Assembly (NCBI GenBank): GCA_009700025.1
Contig: WLMW01000003.1
Coordinates: 1-54,750, forward strand
Direction of reading: 5' to 3'
DNA length: 54,750 bases
Source: Actinomycetota bacterium
GTDB taxonomy: Bacteria; Actinomycetota; Actinomycetes; Nanopelagicales; Nanopelagicaceae
Part shown: in pieces, positions 38,257-49,000 of the stretch
How positions within the stretch are numbered: the stretch's first letter is position 1
Layout of the letters: each line of letters starts with the position of its first letter
Notes under the pieces: generated by a model
Databases searched by the model: none
Seen by the model: only the letters and a program-made list of their open reading frames with translations
Told to the model about the DNA's origin: nothing
Translations under genes and position numbers: made by a program

Positions 38257-39022
38257 CGGCAGGAACTCCTAAATAGGCCTCAATAACCTTGGGATCACTT
38301 TGAACTTTACCAGGCAGATCATCAGCGATCTTTACACCGAAATCTAGAACTACAACACGATCGGAGATTCCCATAATCAACGACATATCATGTTCGATCA
38401 AAAGAACTGTGTACCCAGCATCGCGGATCTTCTGAATCAACAGTGCAAGCTCTACTTTTTCTGCGGGATTAAATCCAGCGGCAGGTTCGTCAAGAAGTAG
38501 GAGCTGAGGTGAAGTTCCCATAGCACGGGCGATTTCGAGGCGCCGCTGCACACCATAGGGCAAATTTTTAGCTAAACGATCTGCATACTCTTCAATTCCT
38601 ATGAAGCGCAAAATTTCATACGCTCGCTCACGATTTTCCTTCTCTTCGCGACGAGCTCTTGGCAGACCGAATAGCGCTCCAACTAATCCACTTTTTTTAT
38701 GGGCATCCGTGCCAGTAATCACGTTCTCTAGGGTCGTCATATCTCCCCATAAGCGAATATTCTGAAAAGTACGTGCAATACCCAATTGCGTAATTTGAAA
38801 ACGCTTTTGCTTAACAATGGCAGTGCCATCAAAAGTAATAGAACCACTAGTTGGTTTATAAACTCCAGTAATCACATTAAAAACCGTTGTTTTACCTGCA
38901 CCATTGGGACCAATGAGGGCGAGAATCTCTCCCTTTTTAACCTCAAGATTTACATCACCCAGAGCGGTGACTCCACCAAATTTCATGGTTAAGTTTTTGA
39001 TAGAAAGAAGTGACTCAGACAT
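38246..39022 (-). CDS. livG: Branched-chain amino acid ABC transporter ATPase LivG
   Basis: This 258-residue ATPase has Walker A GPNGAGKTT (38-46), the family mark GIARTFQNIRLWGDMTTLENV, the signature LPYGVQRRLEIARAM (the LSGGQ-equivalent is the LivG-type PYG-QRRLE), Walker B LLLLDEPAAGFNP and the C-terminal VIEAYLGVP. It abuts livM and pairs with LivF on the inner face of the membrane. Confidence 0.95.
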   Translation of the reverse strand: MSESLLSIKNLTMKFGGVTALGDVNLEVKKGEILALIGPNGAGKTTVFNVITGVYKPTSGSITFDGTAIVKQKRFQITQLGIARTFQNIRLWGDMTTLENVITGTDAHKKSGLVGALFGLPRARREEKENRERAYEILRFIGIEEYADRLAKNLPYGVQRRLEIARAMGTSPQLLLLDEPAAGFNPAEKVELALLIQKIRDAGYTVLLIEHDMSLIMGISDRVVVLDFGVKIADDLPGKVQSDPKVIEAYLGVPADAS

Positions 39023-40060
39023 TTAAGCATTCACCTCACTCTTTACGATTGCCTTTTCGCGCTTCTTACGCGGGAGCAAACCATCTGGACGGAAGTTCAT
39101 TACAACAACGAGGACAGCTCCAAAGACAAGCAACCGCGCATCAGAGATGAAACGAATACGATCTGGTAGATAACCCAATATTGTCGCGCCAACGACTACT
39201 CCCCAAATATTTCCAATGCCACCAAAAACTACACATGAGAGAATGAGAATCGAGACGTTTAGAGTAAACATTTCGGGGGCGATAAAAAGATTCTTTGATG
39301 CATATAAGACACCTGCTGCGCCACCAACAGCTGCACCTAAGGTAAAGGACCAAATTTTATACTTTAATGTTGCAACACCCATCAACTCTGCTGCGTCCTC
39401 GTCTTGACGGATCGCCTCCCAGGCACGACCAGGCCGGCGGATACTGAGTCGGCGAATCATCCAGATAACAAGTAAAATCATAATAACAACTACCCAGAAA
39501 AATACTTTTTGATCTTCTAACTTAAATTTAAACGGACCAATATCAGGAGGCATAGGAATATTTGCTATTCCATTGGGACCTTTACTCCAAGTTGAGTTGA
39601 GGACAACTAAACGCACGATCTCACCAAAACCAAGAGTTACGATTGCCAGGTAATCCCCACGAAGTCGCAGAGTTGGAAGCCCAAGTAATACTCCTGCTAG
39701 CATGGCAAATCCAATACCGAATGGCATGATTTCCCAAGTATTGAGACCAGTGTGTGTACCCATAAGCGCCATGGTGTATGCGCCGATAGCAAAGAACGCT
39801 ACATATCCCAAGTCGAGCATTCCAGATTTACCAACAACGATATTTAAACCCAGCGCCATCAAAATAAATACGCCCACTGGATAAACGAGTACCGCGTCAT
39901 ATGCCGCTATTGGAGTGGCTAGAAAACTCGCGCCTGCAAACGGCAATAACCCAACTAAAAATATGGAGGATGTAGCAATGACAACTCTCTTGGGGCGATT
40001 GGCTTTTTCCCAAACTGAGGCACCTAGATCACGGAGGTTCCAGTAATTACGAATTTTCAT
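39023..40060 (-). CDS. livM: Branched-chain amino acid ABC transporter permease LivM
   Basis: This 345-residue permease has about nine or ten membrane helices, the core GLNIVVGKSGMLDLGYVAFF and the ATPase-contacting EAIRQDEDAAELMGV. I choose the ATG at 40060, nine bases after GAGGG, which leaves four bases to the livH stop; the frame extends to 40105 inside livH. It forms the channel with LivH. Confidence 0.94.
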   Translation of the reverse strand: MKIRNYWNLRDLGASVWEKANRPKRVVIATSSIFLVGLLPFAGASFLATPIAAYDAVLVYPVGVFILMALGLNIVVGKSGMLDLGYVAFFAIGAYTMALMGTHTGLNTWEIMPFGIGFAMLAGVLLGLPTLRLRGDYLAIVTLGFGEIVRLVVLNSTWSKGPNGIANIPMPPDIGPFKFKLEDQKVFFWVVVIMILLVIWMIRRLSIRRPGRAWEAIRQDEDAAELMGVATLKYKIWSFTLGAAVGGAAGVLYASKNLFIAPEMFTLNVSILILSCVVFGGIGNIWGVVVGATILGYLPDRIRFISDARLLVFGAVLVVVMNFRPDGLLPRKKREKAIVKSEVNA

Positions 40061-40064
40061 ATTT

Positions 40065-41015
40065 CTATGCCCTCGTTTGCTGTACGGCTTCACCAAATAA
40101 GCCATTTGGCTTAAAGAGGAGAACTAGTACCAAAACAATAAAGACGGTTACCGCTTTCCATTGCGTTCCTAACACTGCTGAGGCGTAGACCTCAAGTAAA
40201 CCTAGTGTGAGGCCACCGAAGAATGCACCACGAATATTTCCGATTCCACCAAGTACGGCAGCGGTGAAGGCGGCCATACCCATCGTGAAACCAATATTAT
40301 ATTTTGAGTATTCAAAGACTGTTACATAGAAAAATGACGCCGCTCCTGTTGCTAAACCACCGACGAGGAATGTTGTTGTAATGACACGATTTAAATTTAC
40401 ACCCATTAACTTAGCCGCATCTTCATTTTGCGAAACGGCACGGATTGCTTTGCCCATTCGTGAAAGCTTAATAAAGCGCTCGAGTAAGAAGTAAATGATC
40501 GCTGCTGCAATGATAGTGATAACCGTGTCAAGGCGAATATTGGCGCCCCAAACTTCAGTCAGAATAATTTTTTCAAGAACGCGTGGAGAACCGACGGGGC
40601 GTGAATCTGTCAGCAAGCGCATAATCTCCTGTAAACAAATTGACACACCGATCGCTGAAATTAATGTTGCCAGACGGTTCGTACCCTTTGCACGCAGGCG
40701 CCGATAAGCTACGAACTCCACTAGAACAGCGGTTAATCCAGCGACAAACATCGACATCAATAACGAAGAAATTAGAACAATGCCTAGCTTTAAACCTGTA
40801 GCCGGCTCAGATATTTGGGTGTAATGAAAAATATCGCGGTTAGTAATGATAGTTCCAAAAGTTCCCCACATAAAAATTTCGGAGTTTGCGAAATTGATCA
40901 TTCGCAAAACTCCATAAACCATGGTGTATCCGAGGGAGATCAAAACATAGATAAATCCGAGCGCCACTCCAGCAATAGTTAGTGACCAAAACTGGTCAAT
41001 CAACACTGCGAACAT
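40065..41015 (-). CDS. livH: Branched-chain amino acid ABC transporter permease LivH
   Basis: This 316-residue permease has about eight helices, an N-terminal GFIYVLISLGYTMVYGVLRM and the ATPase-contacting segment RAVSQNEDAAKLMGVNLNR. It is the first gene after the large livK-livH hairpin. LivHM-type transporters import leucine, isoleucine and valine, though relatives take amides, urea or other amino acids, so specificity is not proven. Confidence 0.95.
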   Translation of the reverse strand: MFAVLIDQFWSLTIAGVALGFIYVLISLGYTMVYGVLRMINFANSEIFMWGTFGTIITNRDIFHYTQISEPATGLKLGIVLISSLLMSMFVAGLTAVLVEFVAYRRLRAKGTNRLATLISAIGVSICLQEIMRLLTDSRPVGSPRVLEKIILTEVWGANIRLDTVITIIAAAIIYFLLERFIKLSRMGKAIRAVSQNEDAAKLMGVNLNRVITTTFLVGGLATGAASFFYVTVFEYSKYNIGFTMGMAAFTAAVLGGIGNIRGAFFGGLTLGLLEVYASAVLGTQWKAVTVFIVLVLVLLFKPNGLFGEAVQQTRA

Positions 41016-41051
41016 TGGGCTCCTTCATTCATGGGGTATAACGGGCTATAC

Positions 41052-41116
41052 ACGTTGATGGTGGGTGTCCGGGTTATCATAAAACATAACCTAGACACCC
41101 ACCAACTTATCAACGT
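41052..41116 (-). terminator. Large hairpin between livK and livH
   Basis: Three nested sets of arms are perfect: ACGTTGAT / ATCAACGT (outer), GGTGGGTGTC / GACACCCACC (middle, ten pairs) and GGTTAT / ATAACC (inner). It starts 14 bases after the livK stop on the minus strand. No T-run follows, so partial termination or protection of the livK mRNA 3' end is more likely than a complete stop. Either effect would give more binding protein than permease. Confidence 0.75.
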
Positions 41117-41129
41117 TTGATCGAGTTAA

Positions 41130-42281
41130 TTACTTAACTGGACCTGTGTTTTTCAGTAGGCCATTTGTAATTGTGAAGCCAGAGAATCCACCAGTTGCAA
41201 TGTCACCATTCGGTAAGAATGAGAGAACTGCGCCGCCTAGTCCGACTCCCTTGTAATTAGTAACCCACTTGAGCATTGCTGCGCGAGTAGTCTTTCCAGC
41301 TTTGATACCAGATAGGAAGATATTGGCTGCGTTGAAAGACTCAACTGCATAAACACCAGATGAGATTCCCATTGACTTCTTAAACGCTGCCTCTTCTTTT
41401 GCACCAACATCAGCCAAGCCCGCTACACCAGTAAGGCGTGAACCTTCTGCTGCTGCACCTGCAAGAACTGCGAACTGTTGGTTGAATACTCCGTCGCCAC
41501 CAGCAAATACTGCTGTTGAACCTGAATCGCGAAGCTGCTTAACGAAAATTGCAGCTTGGCTATAGTAACCGGTGTAGATAACTACGTTTGCGCCAGATGT
41601 TTTGATCTTGGCAATCGTTGGGCTGAAGTCAGTTGTTGTATTTGGGACTGAATCTCCGCCACCAACAAGTGATGCTCCGGAAACCTTAGGCATTGCTGCC
41701 TCAACATATCCACGTAGTGGAACTGCATACGCTGACTGGTCATCAAATACGAAGACCTTAGCGGCTGAAACACCCTTGGTAGCGTACTTAGCCAACGCTG
41801 GACCCTGCTTGTCATCTGTCGCTACGACGCGGTGGAAAACTGGGTAGCCGAAGTCAGGCGAATCTGATTTAGTCAAAGATACGCGGGTAGCTGATGGAGA
41901 GATAAGAGGCAATCCGCCAGCCTTGTAATATGGAAGCGATGCAATAGTTGCACCTGAGTATGCAGGTCCAACAAGACCAATGATCTTCTTGTTAGCGCCA
42001 GTTCCTGGAGCTACCACTGATGCAACAGCTGGATCTCCCTGGTCATCTACTGCAACTACCTTAATATTGAAGCCTTTGTTTGCTGCATTGAAAAGCTTGA
42101 CAGCATACTTAACTGCATTGATCTCATCGATACCCGTTGATGCTTCTCCACCAGATAGTGGGCCTTGGTATGCGATTGAGTATGTTTTTACTGCGGCCTG
42201 CGCGCTAGATGCTGAGACAGCTCCGAAAGCGAGAGCTACTGCAGATATAACGGCAAGCGAACGCTGAAAGTTCTTATTCAT
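41130..42281 (-). CDS. livK: Branched-chain amino acid ABC transporter substrate-binding protein
   Basis: This 383-residue exported binding protein has a signal peptide at 1-29 (basic MNKNFQR, a hydrophobic core, then SSAQA before AVKTYS). The mature part has the Leu/Ile/Val-binding fold: YQGPLSGGEASTGIDEINAVKYAV, GLVGPAYSGATIASLPYYKA, PLISPSATRVSLT and VIYTGYYSQAAIFVKQL. No lipobox cysteine is present at the cleavage site. AGGAAAGG precedes the ATG. It is the first gene of livKHMGF; the family also binds amides and other small molecules, so the ligand is inferred from context. Confidence 0.93.
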   Translation of the reverse strand: MNKNFQRSLAVISAVALAFGAVSASSAQAAVKTYSIAYQGPLSGGEASTGIDEINAVKYAVKLFNAANKGFNIKVVAVDDQGDPAVASVVAPGTGANKKIIGLVGPAYSGATIASLPYYKAGGLPLISPSATRVSLTKSDSPDFGYPVFHRVVATDDKQGPALAKYATKGVSAAKVFVFDDQSAYAVPLRGYVEAAMPKVSGASLVGGGDSVPNTTTDFSPTIAKIKTSGANVVIYTGYYSQAAIFVKQLRDSGSTAVFAGGDGVFNQQFAVLAGAAAEGSRLTGVAGLADVGAKEEAAFKKSMGISSGVYAVESFNAANIFLSGIKAGKTTRAAMLKWVTNYKGVGLGGAVLSFLPNGDIATGGFSGFTITNGLLKNTGPVK

Positions 42282-42404
42282 GTGTTGCCTTTCCTGTTCT
42301 GTTCGTCCCGGGACAGGGAGGTGCTGAGCGTAATGGCAAAGGCAGAGTTTTCACAAGCCAGATGTGAGCGTAGAATGTACCAATTTCGTTATAAAGGATT
42401 GCCC

Positions 42405-42980
42405 TTAGCTCCCTGGGACTGCATCAGGGCTTATCACTGCTTGAGCCACCGCCTTCATACTCATGCGACGATCCATCGCCGCCCTTTGAATCCAAGAAAA
42501 TGCTTCGGGCTCTGACAAGTTTAAAGCCTTCATTAAAATTCCTTTGGCCCTATCAATAATCTTCCGAGTCTCAAGGCGCTCATGAAGATCAGCGACCTCA
42601 TCGGCCAAGGATCGCATCTGCTGATGCCGGCTGATAGCAATCTCGATGGCTGGAACTAAATCACCAATAGTGAAGGGCTTGACTACGTAGGCCATCACAC
42701 CAGCATCCCGAGCTCTATCAATTAACTCTTTTTGTGAAAAAGCGGTCAACATCAAGACCGGAGCCAAATCAATAATTTTTTCAGCTGCAGAAATTCCATC
42801 CATAACTGGCATCTTGACATCGAGTATTGCCAGATCGGGAGAATGAAGATGCGCTAAGTCAATCGCTTCTTGTCCATTCGTTGCTTCTGCAACAACTTCA
42901 TATCCAGCATCTTGCAACATTTCTACAAGATCCATACGAATCAATGCCTCGTCTTCGGCAACAAGAATGCGAATAGTCAT
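42405..42980 (-). CDS. ANTAR-domain response regulator (PdtaR-like)
   Basis: This 191-residue protein has an N-terminal receiver domain with acidic pocket VAEDEAL, phosphorylated D54 in LAILDVKMPVMDG, T/S in MLTAFSQ and K in YVVKPF, then a coiled linker and a C-terminal ANTAR domain (about 131-187, DRAKGILMKALNLSEPEAF and a following helix). ANTAR domains bind paired RNA hairpins and prevent transcription termination. It matches PdtaR of mycobacteria, whose kinase PdtaS is coded elsewhere. It lies 34 bases after a tRNA gene and close to pyk, as in other actinobacteria. The start used is the second codon (ATG at 42980) of a frame opening with TTG. Confidence 0.93.
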   Translation of the reverse strand: MTIRILVAEDEALIRMDLVEMLQDAGYEVVAEATNGQEAIDLAHLHSPDLAILDVKMPVMDGISAAEKIIDLAPVLMLTAFSQKELIDRARDAGVMAYVVKPFTIGDLVPAIEIAISRHQQMRSLADEVADLHERLETRKIIDRAKGILMKALNLSEPEAFSWIQRAAMDRRMSMKAVAQAVISPDAVPGS

Positions 42981-43014
42981 CAAAGAATCATCCCTTCAGG
43001 ATGTGAAACTAACG

Positions 43015-43087
43015 TGCCCCGAGTCGGATTCGAACCGACACTATGCAGTGTTTGAGACTGCCCTCTCTACCGTTGGAGTACCGAGGC
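43015..43087 (-). tRNA. tRNA with CAA anticodon (Leu by anticodon, class I fold)
   Basis: The minus strand folds as a 73-base tRNA. The acceptor is GCCTCGG / TCGGGGC with two G-U pairs and A73, and the D arm is CTCC-AACGGTAG-AGAG with one C-A mismatch. The anticodon stem is GCAGT / ACTGC around the loop CTCAAAC, the variable loop is ATAGT, and the T arm is GTCGG-TTCGAAT-CCGAC. The anticodon CAA reads UUG leucine. The variable loop has only five bases, whereas normal bacterial tRNA-Leu has a long arm (class II). No CCA is encoded. It sits 14 bases after pyk and 34 before the ANTAR regulator. Confidence 0.85.
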
Positions 43088-43101
43088 GCTAGTGATGAAT
43101 C

Positions 43102-44541
43102 TTAGCGGTAGGCAGGGGCTACGCCGCCAACGGCATCGCCCACGCGGTGAACGCGCATTGCATTAGTTGAGCCAGGTATTCCTGGAGGAGATCCTGCAAC
43201 AATCATCACGTTATCTCCGATATCTGCTCGACCAGAGTCGATTAAAACTGTATCGACCAACTTCACCATCTCATCGGTTGCCCCAACGATGGGAGTAAGC
43301 ATCGATTCGACTCCCCATGAAAGAGATAAACGATTGTATGTTCCGCGCTCAGGGGTCATCGCAAGAATTGGAATAGGAGAGCGTAGTCGTGACATGCGGC
43401 GTGCCGAGTCACCGCTTTGTGTGAATGCAACCAAGTACTTAGCGTCCACGATTGCACCGACCTCTGTCGCCGCTTTTGTAATAGCCCCACCCTTAGTGCG
43501 AGGGGCGGTTCGAATAGGGCGGATTCGATCGAGACCACCCTCCTCCGTCTTTTGAATTATTCGCGCCATAGTTTGCACAGCCTCAATCGGAAACTCACCA
43601 ATACTTGTCTCGCCCGAGAGCATTAATGCATCTGCCCCATCAATGACGGCATTGGCGCAGTCTGTAGCCTCTGCTCGCGTTGGACGTGAGTTAGAAATCA
43701 TTGAATCAAGCATCTGTGTTGCAACAATCACCGGCTTTGCCATATCGCGCGCTAGTTCGACGCAGAGTTTTTGTACAAGAGGCACATCTTCTATGGGGAG
43801 TTCAACACCTAAATCACCACGAGCAACCATGATGCCATCAAAGGCATCGACGATTTCAGCGATATTTGCAACGGCTTGGGGCTTTTCAATCTTGGCAATT
43901 ACTGGAATGCGGATACCTTCTTCATCCATAATCGCATGAACATCTTTAATATCGGCGGCGTTTCGAACAAATGAGAGTGCGATGAAATCAGCACCTGCCC
44001 TAAGTCCCCAACGTAGATCTTCAATGTCTTTTTCAGACATGGCAGGAACAGAGACGGCAACCCCTGGAAGGTTTATTCCTTTGTTATTGCTTACAGCCCC
44101 TGGCTCGATGACCTTAGTAATCACATCGTTACCCTTAACTTCTAGGACCTGCACCGTTACTTTTCCATCATCGATCAATATGTGATCACCGGCCTTGCAA
44201 TCTCCTGGTAGTCCCTTGTACGTGGTACCAACACGATCTTTTGTTCCACCAACTTCATCGGTAGTAATAGTAAAAATATCTCCCCGCGCTAATTCGTGTG
44301 GGCCGTCAACAAATCTAGCCAGACGTATTTTTGGCCCTTGTAAGTCCACAAGGATTGCAACGGGACGCCCTGCTTCTTTGGCTGCAGCACGAACCTGATC
44401 TAATCGTCCTTGGTGCTCTTCATAGGATCCATGAGAGAGGTTAAGTCGTGCCATATTCATTCCAGCAGCGATAAGCTCTTTAACTTTATCGGCAGATTCA
44501 ACGGCAGGACCCATCGTGCAAACAATCTTCGCTCTTCGCAT
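43102..44541 (-). CDS. pyk: Pyruvate kinase
   Basis: This 479-residue enzyme makes pyruvate and ATP from phosphoenolpyruvate, the final glycolytic step. Motifs are TMGPAVESADKVKEL, MARLNLSHGSYEEH, the lysine segment VIAKIEKPQAVANI and metal-binding IMVARGDLGVELP, with the C-terminal allosteric domain complete. AAGG lies seven bases before the ATG, nine bases after gltD, so it is probably in the gltBD transcript. Confidence 0.97.
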   Translation of the reverse strand: MRRAKIVCTMGPAVESADKVKELIAAGMNMARLNLSHGSYEEHQGRLDQVRAAAKEAGRPVAILVDLQGPKIRLARFVDGPHELARGDIFTITTDEVGGTKDRVGTTYKGLPGDCKAGDHILIDDGKVTVQVLEVKGNDVITKVIEPGAVSNNKGINLPGVAVSVPAMSEKDIEDLRWGLRAGADFIALSFVRNAADIKDVHAIMDEEGIRIPVIAKIEKPQAVANIAEIVDAFDGIMVARGDLGVELPIEDVPLVQKLCVELARDMAKPVIVATQMLDSMISNSRPTRAEATDCANAVIDGADALMLSGETSIGEFPIEAVQTMARIIQKTEEGGLDRIRPIRTAPRTKGGAITKAATEVGAIVDAKYLVAFTQSGDSARRMSRLRSPIPILAMTPERGTYNRLSLSWGVESMLTPIVGATDEMVKLVDTVLIDSGRADIGDNVMIVAGSPPGIPGSTNAMRVHRVGDAVGGVAPAYR

Positions 44542-44550
44542 GGGCCTACC

Positions 44551-46005
44551 TTAAACCATTAGCTGACGAGTGGTGGGTTCGATCGGTGACGGAAGTTGTG
44601 TGTCACCAGTGAGATATCTATCAACTGCTGATGCAACACTTCGCCCTTCTGCAATCGCCCACACTATGAGTGATTGTCCACGCCCGGCATCTCCAGCGAT
44701 AAAAACACCATCTTCATTAGCTGCAAAGTTTGCATCTCTGACAATATTTCCACGGTCATCAATATTTACTTCCAGTTGGTCCAATAATGGTGTTTGTTCA
44801 GGTCCAGTAAAGCCCATGGCTAGAAAAACGAAATCTGCAGGTATCTCTTGTTGACTGCCAGCAACAGATTCAAATTTTCCATTCACAAATTTAGTTTCGA
44901 CAATCCTAATCGCACGTAGATTTCCCGATCCATCACCCAGAAACTCTTCCGTGCTGACTGCAAAGAGTCGGTTATCTGTTTCTTCATGTGCACTCGATAC
45001 ACGATAAATCATCGGATAAGTCGGCCAAGGCTGCGAAGCCGGGCGTTCATCGCTAGGGCGTGGCATGATTTCTAACTGAGTAATGCTCGCAGCGCCTTGG
45101 CGAATAGATGTACCAAGACAGTCTGCTCCTGTGTCACCACCACCCAGAATTACAACGTTCTTTCCAGCAACATTGATTGGTGGATTATCAATCTCTCCTA
45201 AAGCTTGTTTGTTTCCCCATGGCAAGAACTCCATCGCTTGATATACGCCATTCAAATCTCTACCTGGAATATCAAGATCACGCCACTTTGTTGCGCCAAT
45301 TGCTACAACAATCGCATCGTATTTTCTGCGCAGATCAGCTCCAGTGAGCTCTCCGCCCACGTCAATACCCGGGCGAAAACGAGTTCCTTCTTTTTCCATC
45401 TGTTCAAGGCGTCGGTCGAGAATATGTTTTTCCATTTTAAATTCAGGAATCCCATATCTGAGCAATCCACCAATTTTTGCGGCACGTTCATAAACCGCAA
45501 CAGTATGACCAGCTCGCGTTAATTGCTGAGCGGCAGCTAAACCAGCCGGCCCGGAACCTATAACTGCAACTGTTTTTCCAGTCAGGCGATCTGGGATGAG
45601 TGGCTTCACATTGCCCGTTGAAAATGCTTCTTCAATAGTGCGCAGTTCCACTTGCTTAATCGTGACCGCGTCGCGATTAATTCCAACAACACATGCCGTC
45701 TCGCATGGAGCAGGACATAAGCGTCCAGTGAATTCAGGGAAATTATTAGTTGCATGAAGTCGATTGATTGCTTCTTGAGTATCTCCACGCCAAATTAAAT
45801 CGTTCCATTCAGGAATGAGATTACCTAGTGGGCAACCTGAATGACAGAAAGGTATACCGCAGTCCATGCAACGACCTGCTTGTTTTTGCAGATGCTCAAA
45901 ACTTTGTGGCTCATAAACTTCTCTCCAGTCTTGAATACGTACGTCAACCGGACGCCGTTGAGGAGTTTCGCGTGGCGTAGTGATAAATCCCCTTGGGTCA
46001 GCCAT
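44551..46005 (-). CDS. gltD: Glutamate synthase small subunit
   Basis: This 484-residue flavoprotein feeds electrons from NAD(P)H to GltB. The N-terminal Fe-S binding cysteines are in [19 protein letters not shown] with a further cysteine pair in [13 protein letters not shown]- and NAD-binding glycine motifs are [13 protein letters not shown] and [13 protein letters not shown], and the C-terminal [17 protein letters not shown] is typical. The ATG at 46005 overlaps the end of gltB by eight bases. The frame begins three codons earlier but relatives start MADP. Confidence 0.96.
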   Translation of the reverse strand: MADPRGFITTPRETPQRRPVDVRIQDWREVYEPQSFEHLQKQAGRCMDCGIPFCHSGCPLGNLIPEWNDLIWRGDTQEAINRLHATNNFPEFTGRLCPAPCETACVVGINRDAVTIKQVELRTIEEAFSTGNVKPLIPDRLTGKTVAVIGSGPAGLAAAQQLTRAGHTVAVYERAAKIGGLLRYGIPEFKMEKHILDRRLEQMEKEGTRFRPGIDVGGELTGADLRRKYDAIVVAIGATKWRDLDIPGRDLNGVYQAMEFLPWGNKQALGEIDNPPINVAGKNVVILGGGDTGADCLGTSIRQGAASITQLEIMPRPSDERPASQPWPTYPMIYRVSSAHEETDNRLFAVSTEEFLGDGSGNLRAIRIVETKFVNGKFESVAGSQQEIPADFVFLAMGFTGPEQTPLLDQLEVNIDDRGNIVRDANFAANEDGVFIAGDAGRGQSLIVWAIAEGRSVASAVDRYLTGDTQLPSPIEPTTRQLMV

Positions 46006-49000
46006 TTGCAGCAACCTCCATTACAAGTGCATCTACCGGAAGGCCTTCACGTGTTGCGCGAGCCATAGCCTCTAACACTCGAGCATAATCCCGAGGCATG
46101 ACTAGCGAGATGCGATTAACCGATGTCTGCCAATCAATTAGAAGTGATTGGGCTATCACAGACTCGGTGTTAAAAGCAAAGTTGGTGATAATTGAATGCA
46201 ATTTTTCACGTTCATCCTCTGGAACCGCAAGTACATCGACCATATCCATATTCACGTGTGCTGGATTTAAATCGAGTAAAAATGCACGACCGCCCGACAT
46301 GCCCGCTGCAAAATTTCGGCCAGTCTGGCCTAGTACAACAACCGTGCCGCCTGTCATGTATTCACAACCATGATCTCCGATGCCTTCAACGACTGCGGTT
46401 GCTCCAGAGTTGCGAACACAAAAGCGCTCCCCAACTACTCCGCGAATCATGATTTCCCCGGAAGTCGCTCCGTAACCAATCACATTTCCAGCAATGACAT
46501 TTTCATGAGAGTTGAAAGTAGATGCACTATCGGGGCGCACTATCACGCGACCACCAGATATGCCCTTGCCGACATAGTCATTTGAATCGCCAAAGAGTCG
46601 CAGAGTTAACCCAGATGGAATAAAAGCACCTAGCGACTGACCAGCAGATCCTCGAAGGGTGACATCGATTGTTCCATCAGGTAAGCCAGCACCACCATGC
46701 AATCGAGTAATTTGCGCGCCTAACATTGTTCCAACCGTTCGGTTTACATTTCGTACAGGTAAATCAATTCGTACTAATTCTTTACTTGTAAGCGCTGGTT
46801 CGGATAATCGAATGAGTTCGTTATCTAGCGCTGCATCTAGACCGTGATCTTGAGTCACGGTGTTGTAGAGAGAGCTCGAAGTTTCTGGACGAACTAGTAG
46901 TGGAGACAAATCCAATCCACTTGCTTTCCAGTGTTCAATCGCCTTTCTTGTTTCCAAATATTCCACGTGACCAATGGCTTCTTGCAATGATTTAAAGCCG
47001 AGACTTGCTAGTAACTCGCGAACTTCTTCAGCTATGTACTCAAAAAAAGTTTCCACAAACTCTGGTTTACCAGTAAAGCGAGCTCGCAGTTCAGGGTTTT
47101 GAGTCGCGACACCTACCGGACATGTATCTAAATGACACACTCTCATCATCACGCATCCAGAAACAACTAATGGCGCAGTCGCGAAACCGAATTCCTCTGC
47201 ACCTAGCAATGCCGCAATCACAACATCACGACCTGTTTTAAGTTGGCCATCTGTCTGAACCACGATTCGATCTCGAAGATTATTCAGAAGTAAAGTCTGT
47301 TGAGTTTCAGCCAATCCAAGTTCCCACGGAGCGCCAGCGTGCTTAAGCGAAGTCAATGGTGAAGCACCCGTGCCACCATCATGGCCAGAAATCAATACAA
47401 CATCGGCATGCGCTTTGCTCACACCTGCGGCGACTGTACCAACACCGACTTCGGCGACTAACTTGACATGAATACGGGCATTTTTATTCGCATTTTTTAA
47501 ATCATGAATCAGTTGAGCTAAATCCTCAATTGAGTAAATATCGTGGTGTGGAGGTGGCGAAATAAGGCCCACACCAGGAGTTGAGTATCTAACTTTTGCA
47601 ATCCAGGGGTAAACCTTGTTTCCAGGCAACTGACCACCTTCACCAGGCTTTGCACCTTGCGCAATTTTTATTTGGATATCATCGGCGTTTACCAGGTATT
47701 CACTTGTAACTCCAAAGCGACCGGATGCAACTTGCTTGATTGATGAACGTTTTGAATCACCGTTATCCATCAGAATAAAACGAGATGGATCTTCGCCACC
47801 TTCACCGGTATTTGATTTTGCACCTAATCGATTCATTGCAATGGCAAGAGTTTCATGAACCTCTTGAGAAACTGAACCGTAGGACATAGCTCCAGTCGAA
47901 AATCTCTTCATAATTGCAGTTGCTGGTTCTACTTCATCAATTGAAATTGGAGTTCGATCGGTGAATTCAAACAATCCCCGCAGAGTCATAAGTCGCGCAC
48001 TCTGGTCATTCACTCGATTCGTATATCGCTTGAAAATGTCGTAGCGCTTATTGCGAGTGGAATGCTGAAGTGCGAAAACAGTTTCAGGGTCAAATAAATG
48101 TGGTTCACCTTCACGGCGCCACTGATATTCACCACCTATAGGCAGTCGCTTAGTTCCGGGAACTTCTCCCCCAGGTGGATAAGCAATATGGTGTCGCGAG
48201 ATCGTCTCTTGCGCAATGACGTCGAGTGAGACTCCTCCTAAGCGAGATGTTGTTCCAACAAAGAACTCATCTACAACCTCGGTGCTCAAACCAATAGCTT
48301 CAAAAACTTGAGCTCCCGTGTATGAAGCAATTGTGCTGATGCCCATCTTAGACATCACCTTCAAAACGCCTTTTCCAAGTGACTTGATGAGATTGCGCAC
48401 AGCCTTTTCAGGAGTAAGCCCAGTTATAACGCCTTGTAGAACTAAGTCTTCAGCACTTTCCATAGCTAGGTAGGGGTTAACTGCCGCAGCACCATATCCA
48501 ACTAAGAGTGCGACATGGTGAACTTCACGAACATCACCGGCTTCGACTACTAAACCAACTTTTGTGCGAGTTTTCTCGCGAATCAAATGGTGATGCACGG
48601 CAGATGTGAGGAGAAGTGAAGGTATTGGTGCTTCTTCGGTATCGCCATCTCGATCTGATAGAACAATAATGCGGGCCCCATCTGCAATCGCTTGTGATAC
48701 TTCATCTTTAATCTCATTGAGACGATTGCGAAGAGAATCTCCTCCGTCTGCTACATAGAAAAGTCCACGGATGACATGTGCACCTAATCCAGGATGATCA
48801 CCGTCTGCGTTAATGTGAATAATTTTTGCAAGTTCATCATTATCAATAACTGGGAAAGCAAGTGAAATCTGTCGACACGATGATGGTCCTGGATCTAAAA
48901 GATTATGCTCTGGGCCCATCGCAGTTCCAAGACTGGTGACTAGCTCCTCACGAATTGCATCTAACGGTGGATTAGTCACTTGTGCAAAAAGTTGTGAGAA

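Noticed and set aside
43015-43087. tRNA gene as an integration (att) site
   Set aside because: No integrase, direct repeat of the tRNA 3' end or foreign gene block lies nearby.
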